This document shows positions 6,219 to 6,889 of a stretch of 6,889 nucleotides of DNA, piece after piece. Position numbers and translations under genes: made by a program. Below the pieces are notes generated by a model, which saw only the letters and a program-made list of their open reading frames with translations, was not told the origin of the DNA and did not search any database. The DNA is taken from contig CAKUGW010000142.1 in NCBI GenBank assembly GCA_934654805.1, positions 1 to 6,889 on the forward strand, in the 5' to 3' direction. This DNA comes from an uncultured Kiritimatiellota bacterium. Lineage in GTDB: Bacteria > Verrucomicrobiota > Kiritimatiellia > RFP12 > UBA1067. Within the stretch, counting starts at the first letter, position 1. Each line of letters opens with the position of its first letter.

Positions 6219-6889
6219 AAACGACAAGACTCGCGAAAGCGGTTACGCTTTCCGCCGCGCTCGCCAGCTGCGTAGGCTGGGCGCAGAACACGATGAACCT
6301 GACGGCATCCGGCGAACTGATCGTCTCCTTCAGGGACGTCGGTTCGCACACGTGGGTCGCCCCGACGGACATCACGGGCGCGACGGTGCTGATTGTCGGA
6401 GGCGGCGGTGGCGGCGGCGGCGGAACGGCTGCGGGCGGCGGTGGCGGCGGACAGGTCATCCTTGCCTCCAACCAGACGTTCACGGCGGGAACCGCGTATG
6501 CGCTCACGGTCGGTGCCGGTGGCGCGGGCGGAGTGGGCGTGAATCCCGGCACGGCGGGTGCCGCCTCGTCGTTTGATGTCTTCACGGCAGGTGGCGGCGG
6601 CGCGGGCAATTGCCAAGACAAGACCAATGATCGCAGCGGTGCAAATGCCGGTGGTGACGGTGCGAACAACGGTTCGGTGGTTGCAGAGGGCACGGGCGCA
6701 ACCAAGGTCGAGGATTCCGTCTACTGGTATGGCGGCCATGCGGGCGGCTCGTCGGCGCGAAACTACTGGGGCGGCGGCGGCGGTGGCGGCGCGTTGACGG
6801 ACGGCGGTTCGGCGACGGAGCTGAATGTCGGTTGCACGGGTGGCGACGGCCTGGCGCTCGACATCACGGGCGAAGCCGTGGTCTATGCC
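6215..6889 (+). CDS. Exported glycine-rich surface protein (3' end missing)
   Basis: An uninterrupted frame of 225 codons runs from ATG 6215 to the window edge, so the C-terminus is unknown. The start has a strong AGGAG site and overlaps the upstream stop (ATGA), implying translational coupling. The N-terminus MKTTRLAKAVTLSAALASCV is a signal peptide; GWA before QN (cut after Ala23) suits signal peptidase I, while LASC (Cys19) also fits a lipobox. The mature part starts with a beta segment (LTASGELIVSF, HTWVAPTDITGATVLIVGG) and continues with the pattern I associate with the Gly_rich domain of phage tail fibres and bacterial surface proteins: VLIVGG plus a Gly run, YALTVGAGGAGG, then AASSFDVFTAGGGGAG. 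Gly runs are encoded at 6398-6424 (nine), 6434-6451 (six) and 6770-6790 (seven), mostly GGC. A structural or adhesive role at the cell surface is likely; no catalytic motif is seen. Larger relatives often carry further domains downstream, so what the C-terminus adds is open. Confidence 0.8.
   Translation, partial: MKTTRLAKAVTLSAALASCVGWAQNTMNLTASGELIVSFRDVGSHTWVAPTDITGATVLIVGGGGGGGGGTAAGGGGGGQVILASNQTFTAGTAYALTVGAGGAGGVGVNPGTAGAASSFDVFTAGGGGAGNCQDKTNDRSGANAGGDGANNGSVVAEGTGATKVEDSVYWYGGHAGGSSARNYWGGGGGGGALTDGGSATELNVGCTGGDGLALDITGEAVVYA

Noticed and set aside
1..6889. tRNA, rRNA, CRISPR array, complete insertion sequence or riboswitch
   Set aside because: No cloverleaf or rRNA-like sequence, no regularly spaced repeats with spacers of CRISPR size (the 24-base pairs are too short and only twofold), no transposase gene, and the gaps are too short and unstructured for a known riboswitch.

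Overview
The window is a GC-rich (clearly above 60% GC by eye), gene-dense stretch of bacterial chromosome with four genes, all on the + strand. The first gene is cut by the left edge and the last by the right edge. Every protein whose N-terminus is present has an export signal, and the domains are carbohydrate-active or surface types: a parallel beta-helix, a clan-A-like (beta/alpha)8 glycosidase with flanking carbohydrate-binding modules, a secreted tyrosine phosphatase, and a glycine-rich surface domain. Together with the coding style, this suggests a polysaccharide-degrading member of the PVC group (Kiritimatiellota, Lentisphaerota or Verrucomicrobiota). That assignment is inference, because no rRNA or marker gene is present.

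Layout: positions 1-918 hold the C-terminal part of a right-handed beta-helix protein. After a 13-base gap, 932-4084 encodes a 1050-residue exported multidomain glycoside hydrolase, probably in the same operon. Positions 4085-4217 are an AT-richer gap with a plausible extended -10 promoter and small inverted repeats. Positions 4218-6218 encode an exported protein with an FN3-like domain and a CX5R tyrosine phosphatase whose fold is split by a large insert. It overlaps by 4 bases (ATGA) with 6215-6889, the start of an exported glycine-rich protein. The first two genes probably cooperate in extracellular glycan breakdown. The last two are probably translationally coupled; their shared role is unknown.

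The most striking signal is a 13-base GGGG/CCCC palindromic motif (core GGGGACAGRCCCC) that occurs seven times, all inside the glycosidase gene, at three separate sites. At each site two direct copies start exactly 24 bases apart with unrelated 11-base spacers. The middle site has a third, inverted copy that makes a hairpin. The motif is read in all three forward frames, and once in reverse, without interrupting the gene. It looks like a REP-like or RPE-like element tolerated in loops and linkers of an exported enzyme, with DNA-level rather than protein-level conservation.
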